Assembly: GCA_016930995.1 (NCBI GenBank)
Contig: JAFGFQ010000141.1
Coordinates: 1-7,378, forward strand
Source: Thermoplasmatota archaeon
GTDB taxonomy: Archaea; Thermoplasmatota; E2; DHVEG-1
Length of the DNA stretch: 7,378 nucleotides
Direction: 5' to 3'
Position numbers and translations under genes: made by a program. The notes beneath the pieces were generated by a model. That model saw only the letters and a program-made list of their open reading frames with translations. It was not told the origin of the DNA and ran no database searches. Below are positions 5,312 through 7,378 of this stretch, piece after piece; within the stretch, counting starts at the first letter, position 1; each line of letters begins with the position of its first letter.

Positions 5312-6217
5312 ATGGGAAGTAATGAATATAAAACTAAAGTTAAACTTGATTATATTCAAGATTTTGAGATGATGTTTGAACGGATGAAGCTGGATCGTCC
5401 GAGGGAAGCAGCAACGTACTATACGATCCTTATCATGGATTGTCCAAAAGAATTTTCTGAGTTTCTTAAAACCGCTGAAGAGCTGACGAACATTACGCGG
5501 CGACCGTTGGAGACGGGGAGGAACTCTCTGTTGAAAAACGGGTTGATTGCGGAGGTGTTGTTCTCAGCACATTCTGAGGAGGATTTCGGGCGGGAAAGTT
5601 ATCTTCCTGTGCATCCGAAGGTCATCTGGGAGGACATTAAGGATGATTTAAAAACCGTGATAGCATCAGATACGTTTACTTCGATGCAGAACCGACTTAA
5701 TGAGTATGCGAATTCCTATAATGAGCATTTTAAGACCTATGGGATTAAGATTAAACGTGATGGGAATGTCACGCTTCGGTACAGTGGTAAGTGGATTTTG
5801 TATAATATTTTAAATAACTGTTTGGAGAAGAAGAATAATTTGCGTATGCAGATTGGTGGCGAACGGTTCTTTGATGAGCCGTTCATCCGGTATTTTAAGA
5901 AGTTTTTAGCGCTGAATACAAAAGTAGAGCTTCTGATTGATTCTGAGGCGAACATTGATATTGCCAAGCAGCTGAAGAATGCTTATGGGGATAATCTTGA
6001 TATCCGGTATTTCTCGGAGAATACCTCAGGGACGATGCGGAATTATGTCTATGGGAAGGAACTTGCAGTGAACGGGATAAAAATCCTTGCCGAGGAAGGT
6101 ACTGAGCCGTGCTATGTTGGGACTGCATATGTGAATCTTGAGGATATTGAGCTGTTAAACGTGAAATTTGAAAACCTCTGGGGTCTTGCCAAGAAACTCC
6201 CTGAGAAAGATAAGTAG
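5312..6217 (+). CDS. Winged-helix transcription regulator with C-terminal TrmB/PLD-like sensor domain (probable)
   Basis: From ATG 5312 this is a 301-residue soluble protein. The longer frame from ATG 5276 adds 12 residues, but the TATA box at 5258 would start transcription inside that extension. Residues about 33-103 look like a winged helix-turn-helix: helix AATYYTILIMDC, helices EFLKTAEELTN and RRPLETGRNSLLKNGLI, then a wing EVLFSAHSEEDFGRESYLPV. Residues 104-145 are helical and may form the dimer linker. Residues about 153-293 fit the effector domain of TrmB-like archaeal regulators, related to the phospholipase D fold: a strand-helix series (RMQIGGERF, KVELLIDSEA, LDIRYFSE) and near the end NGIKILAEEG, CYVGTAYVN and FENLWGLA. 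No HxK(x)4D catalytic motif is seen, so it would be a non-enzymatic sensor. The ligand is unknown. The assignment rests on pattern and order, not on a sequence match, and another winged-helix family is possible. Confidence 0.65.
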   Translation: MGSNEYKTKVKLDYIQDFEMMFERMKLDRPREAATYYTILIMDCPKEFSEFLKTAEELTNITRRPLETGRNSLLKNGLIAEVLFSAHSEEDFGRESYLPVHPKVIWEDIKDDLKTVIASDTFTSMQNRLNEYANSYNEHFKTYGIKIKRDGNVTLRYSGKWILYNILNNCLEKKNNLRMQIGGERFFDEPFIRYFKKFLALNTKVELLIDSEANIDIAKQLKNAYGDNLDIRYFSENTSGTMRNYVYGKELAVNGIKILAEEGTEPCYVGTAYVNLEDIELLNVKFENLWGLAKKLPEKDK

Positions 6218-6220
6218 AAT

Positions 6221-6241
6221 TCTTTCTTTTTTTTCTTTTTT
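6221..6241 (+). terminator. T-rich terminator of the regulator gene
   Basis: TCTTTCTTTTTTTTC followed by T7 begins 4 bases after the stop. Its first 14 bases are the exact reverse complement of 6280-6293, the matching tract for the opposing gene. Confidence 0.65.
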
Positions 6242-6277
6242 TAAAACACGGATATTATCCTTTTTTAAAGATGAGAT

Positions 6278-6293
6278 AAAAAAAAAAGAAAGA
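6278..6293 (-). terminator. T-rich terminator of the minus-strand membrane gene
   Basis: On the minus strand this reads TCTTTC followed by ten T's, starting about 10 bases past the stop. Together with 6221-6234 it makes a 14-bp inverted repeat that insulates the two converging genes. Confidence 0.6.
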
Positions 6294-6302
6294 GTGGTTG
6301 TT

Positions 6303-6719
6303 TTATGTTGTTTGTTCTGTGCGTGCGGCATCCCACAGTGAGCGAATGACTAGGATTATTGCTGCTGGGGCAACGAAGATAGCCAGGTACTGTGTTATGT
6401 TTGTAAAAAGGGGGGCAAAATCGCGGAAGCTTCCAAAGATCCAGGTTGTTTGTGAGACTGCAATCGCAAGTCCAATAAGGATGATTGATGCGATTAAAAA
6501 GGTAGGTATTTTTTCGTTGGTGACTGCTCCAAGGGCAAAGAATGATAGGATGCCGACGAGGAAGCCTAGGACTGCGACGATGATTCCAAGGGGTGTTTCA
6601 AAATCTGTGAGGTTTGCGTTCATCGCTTGTCCTACACCGAATATCACGCCGACTATCAGGGCGACGCAGAGTCCGATGAGGAAAAGCCAACTGCCGAGTT
6701 TTTTTATCATACTCTCCAT
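6303..6719 (-). CDS. Small four-helix integral membrane protein
   Basis: The 138-residue protein has four hydrophobic segments at about 11-29, 43-63, 71-91 and 108-128. The loops are short, and the charged ends are MESMIKK at the start and WDAARTEQTT at the finish. AAGGTGG lies 3 bases ahead of ATG 6719. A second in-frame ATG at 6710 (residue 4) is possible, because a TATA-like CTATAAAAATATAG at 6731-6744 could give a nearly leaderless message there. Similar four-helix proteins of about 130-150 residues, with a GxW start, a PLGIIVAVLGFLVG second helix and a fourth helix ending in VAPAA, occur widely in archaea. As far as I know they have no proven function. It is divergent from the 76-residue gene and convergent with the regulator, so it is not in an operon. 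A composition-driven frame on the opposite strand (6298-6744) is its shadow. Confidence 0.82.
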   Translation of the reverse strand: MESMIKKLGSWLFLIGLCVALIVGVIFGVGQAMNANLTDFETPLGIIVAVLGFLVGILSFFALGAVTNEKIPTFLIASIILIGLAIAVSQTTWIFGSFRDFAPLFTNITQYLAIFVAPAAIILVIRSLWDAARTEQTT

Positions 6720-6774
6720 ATTCCACCTTCCTATATTTTTATAGTTGTAGATGGATTGAATAACACTATGGTTC

Positions 6775-6787
6775 TATTTAAACGTTT
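6775..6787 (-). promoter_or_regulatory. TATA-type promoter AAACGTTTAAATA of the minus-strand membrane gene
   Basis: Read on the minus strand this is the same 13-mer as at 962-974. It predicts a transcript start near 6752 and a leader of about 33 bases before ATG 6719. A second TATA-like stretch lies nearer, at 6731-6744. Confidence 0.5.
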
Positions 6788-6833
6788 TTCTTTTTTTATT
6801 TTTTCGACAGGAGAACGTCCAGTGTAATAGGGT

Positions 6834-6848
6834 GTGGAAGTTTTCCAC
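6834..6848. repeat. Short hairpin GTGGAA-GTT-TTCCAC between divergent promoters
   Basis: Six-base arms pair around a 3-base loop, with CCAG (6819-6822) and CTGG (6850-6853) as possible outer arms. It lies midway between the minus-strand promoter and the plus-strand TATA box at 6870. A regulator site or chance are both possible. Confidence 0.3.
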
Positions 6849-6869
6849 TCTGGTATTTGTCCAACATAT

Positions 6870-6880
6870 GTTTAAATAGG
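6870..6880 (+). promoter_or_regulatory. TATA-type promoter GTTTAAATAGG of the 76-residue gene
   Basis: TTTAAATA at 6871-6878 predicts a transcript start near 6900 and a leader of about 40 bases, with AAAGGAGA at 6926-6933 as the ribosome site. Confidence 0.6.
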
Positions 6881-6939
6881 AATAATGTGAGAATTTAACA
6901 TGCTAATATGTATCAAATGGATGTGAAAGGAGAGAAAAC

Positions 6940-7170
6940 ATGCCAAAAATAAACGTTATGTATGAATTAGATCCAACCTCTCTTACTGAGGAAAGCCCAG
7001 ATTATAAAATAAAAATAACTGGTGATAAAGGAAAAAACGTGAAGGTCTCTGATAAAGTCTTTGATCTCATGCTTGATGAAGGACTACTCCGTAAAACTGA
7101 TGATGGGTATGTTTTTGTCGGGAAATACGAAGATTTATACGGCAAAAAAAAGAAAAAAAATCCAAGTTAA
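6940..7170 (+). CDS. Small 76-residue protein with Lys-rich tail, function unknown
   Basis: ATG 6940 follows GGAG at 6929-6932 with an ideal 7-base gap. The protein has an acidic N-terminal third (ELDPTSLTEESPDY), a strand KIKITGDKGKNVKV, a helix SDKVFDLMLDEGLL and a beta hairpin RKTDDGYVFVGKYEDLYG. It ends in GKKKKKNPS. The helix followed by a hairpin resembles part of a winged-helix or small alpha/beta fold, and the basic tail could bind nucleic acid; both are guesses. It has no signal peptide or membrane segment, so it is cytoplasmic. It has its own promoter and is followed at once by a GC-rich stem-loop and T-tract, so it is probably monocistronic. I do not recognise a family. Confidence 0.75.
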   Translation: MPKINVMYELDPTSLTEESPDYKIKITGDKGKNVKVSDKVFDLMLDEGLLRKTDDGYVFVGKYEDLYGKKKKKNPS

Positions 7171-7183
7171 GTGGCTACACGAC

Positions 7184-7260
7184 GAAGGAGGGCTTGCGCC
7201 CCTTATTGAGCATCACCTCTTCTTGTGTCCCAAGCCCTCCCTTCTCTAACCGTTTTTTTT
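7184..7260 (+). terminator. GC-rich stem-loop followed by T8: 3' structure or small RNA
   Basis: GGAGGGCTTG (7187-7196) pairs perfectly with CAAGCCCTCC (7231-7240). Past one bulged C at 7241, GAA (7184-7186) pairs with TTC (7242-7244), giving 13 pairs around a 34-base loop. T8 follows at 7253-7260. Bases 7171-7250 are about 56% G+C, whereas 7141-7170 and 7251-7310 are under 30%. It starts 13 bases after the stop of the 76-residue gene and has no promoter of its own. A terminator or protective 3'-end structure is most likely; a processed small RNA is possible. Confidence 0.6.
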
Positions 7261-7290
7261 AAAAAAGACAGGAAAGTCTTATACCATCTC

Positions 7291-7298
7291 ATTAAATT
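7291..7298 (+). promoter_or_regulatory. TATA box (ATTAAATT) for a leaderless start at 7317
   Basis: The box is centred about 23 bases ahead of ATG 7317, which is the spacing for transcription starting at or next to the start codon. No ribosome site is seen before the ATG, which agrees with a leaderless message. Confidence 0.4.
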
Positions 7299-7316
7299 CT
7301 CTTTCTTGGTACCTCA

Positions 7317-7378
7317 ATGGTAAAAACAGAAAACAGGTTCCACAAACGATCAGACGAAGAGCTTCCTGACTTTGTAAA
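7317..7378 (+). CDS. Start of a gene running out of the window (3' partial)
   Basis: ATG 7317 opens a frame that stays open to the end of the window, 20 full codons: MVKTENRFHKRSDEELPDFV, then Lys or Asn. The residues are charged and polar with no signal peptide, so the product is probably cytoplasmic. The TATA box at 7291-7298 supports the start. Too little is visible to name a family, and a chance frame cannot be excluded. Confidence 0.45.
   Translation, partial: MVKTENRFHKRSDEELPDFV

Noticed and set aside
6298..6744. 148-residue plus-strand frame overlapping the minus-strand membrane gene
   Set aside because: Its product is a low-plausibility Arg/Pro/Thr-rich string, and the opposite strand encodes a clean four-helix protein with a ribosome site, promoter and terminator.
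6767..6826. Short frame MVLFKRFSFFIF in the divergent intergenic region
   Set aside because: It lacks a ribosome site and runs through the minus-strand promoter.
6908..6952. Tiny leader frame (14 codons) overlapping the start of the 76-residue gene
   Set aside because: It has no ribosome site and overlaps the real start; its codons look incidental.
7171..7250. tRNA or C/D-box guide RNA in the GC-rich island
   Set aside because: There is no T-loop GTTCRA sequence, no cloverleaf pairing, and no paired C and D boxes.

Overview
The window looks like part of the chromosome of an AT-rich euryarchaeon. Genes are preceded by archaeal TATA boxes (TTTAAATA or TATAAA types) about 25 bases ahead of the inferred transcript starts. 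Ribosome sites are GGAG, GGTG or G-run types, TTG starts appear to be used, and transcripts seem to end in plain T-tracts. The mix of Asn-rich parallel beta-helix proteins, secreted carboxypeptidase-regulatory-like proteins and small multi-pass membrane proteins is what I associate with uncultured Thermoplasmatota and their relatives. This placement is an inference, since there is no rRNA or marker gene in the window.

Layout. Positions 1-825 hold the 3' end of a gene for a membrane-anchored surface protein with an outer beta-domain, one membrane helix and a very basic cytoplasmic tail. Positions 1030-1797 encode a secreted beta-rich protein with a carboxypeptidase-regulatory-like domain. Positions 1892-3574 encode a secreted right-handed beta-helix (NosD/CASH-like) protein. 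The 314-base gap that follows (3575-3888) is not empty: it holds a small gene for a 36-40 residue single-pass membrane peptide (3658-3780), a large dyad at its promoter, and a second palindrome ahead of the next promoter. Positions 3889-5150 look like a two-gene operon: a membrane-anchored protein with six perfect-period Cys octads, then a 102-residue soluble protein. Positions 5312-6217 encode a TrmB-like transcription regulator. It converges on a four-helix membrane protein on the minus strand (6303-6719), and an inverted repeat of T- and A-tracts lies between the two. Positions 6940-7170 encode a 76-residue protein with a Lys-rich tail, followed by a GC-rich stem-loop and T8 tract. A gene with a probably leaderless start begins at 7317 and leaves the window.

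Taken together this is mainly a cell-surface region. Four exported or anchored proteins lie in a row on the plus strand, mostly as separate transcription units, and the three whose starts are visible share an unusual G-run ribosome site. The most promising novelties are the Cys-octad membrane protein with its small partner, the unannotated membrane microprotein with an operator-like dyad, and the GC-rich stem-loop at 7184-7260. No tRNA, rRNA, CRISPR array or transposase is seen.
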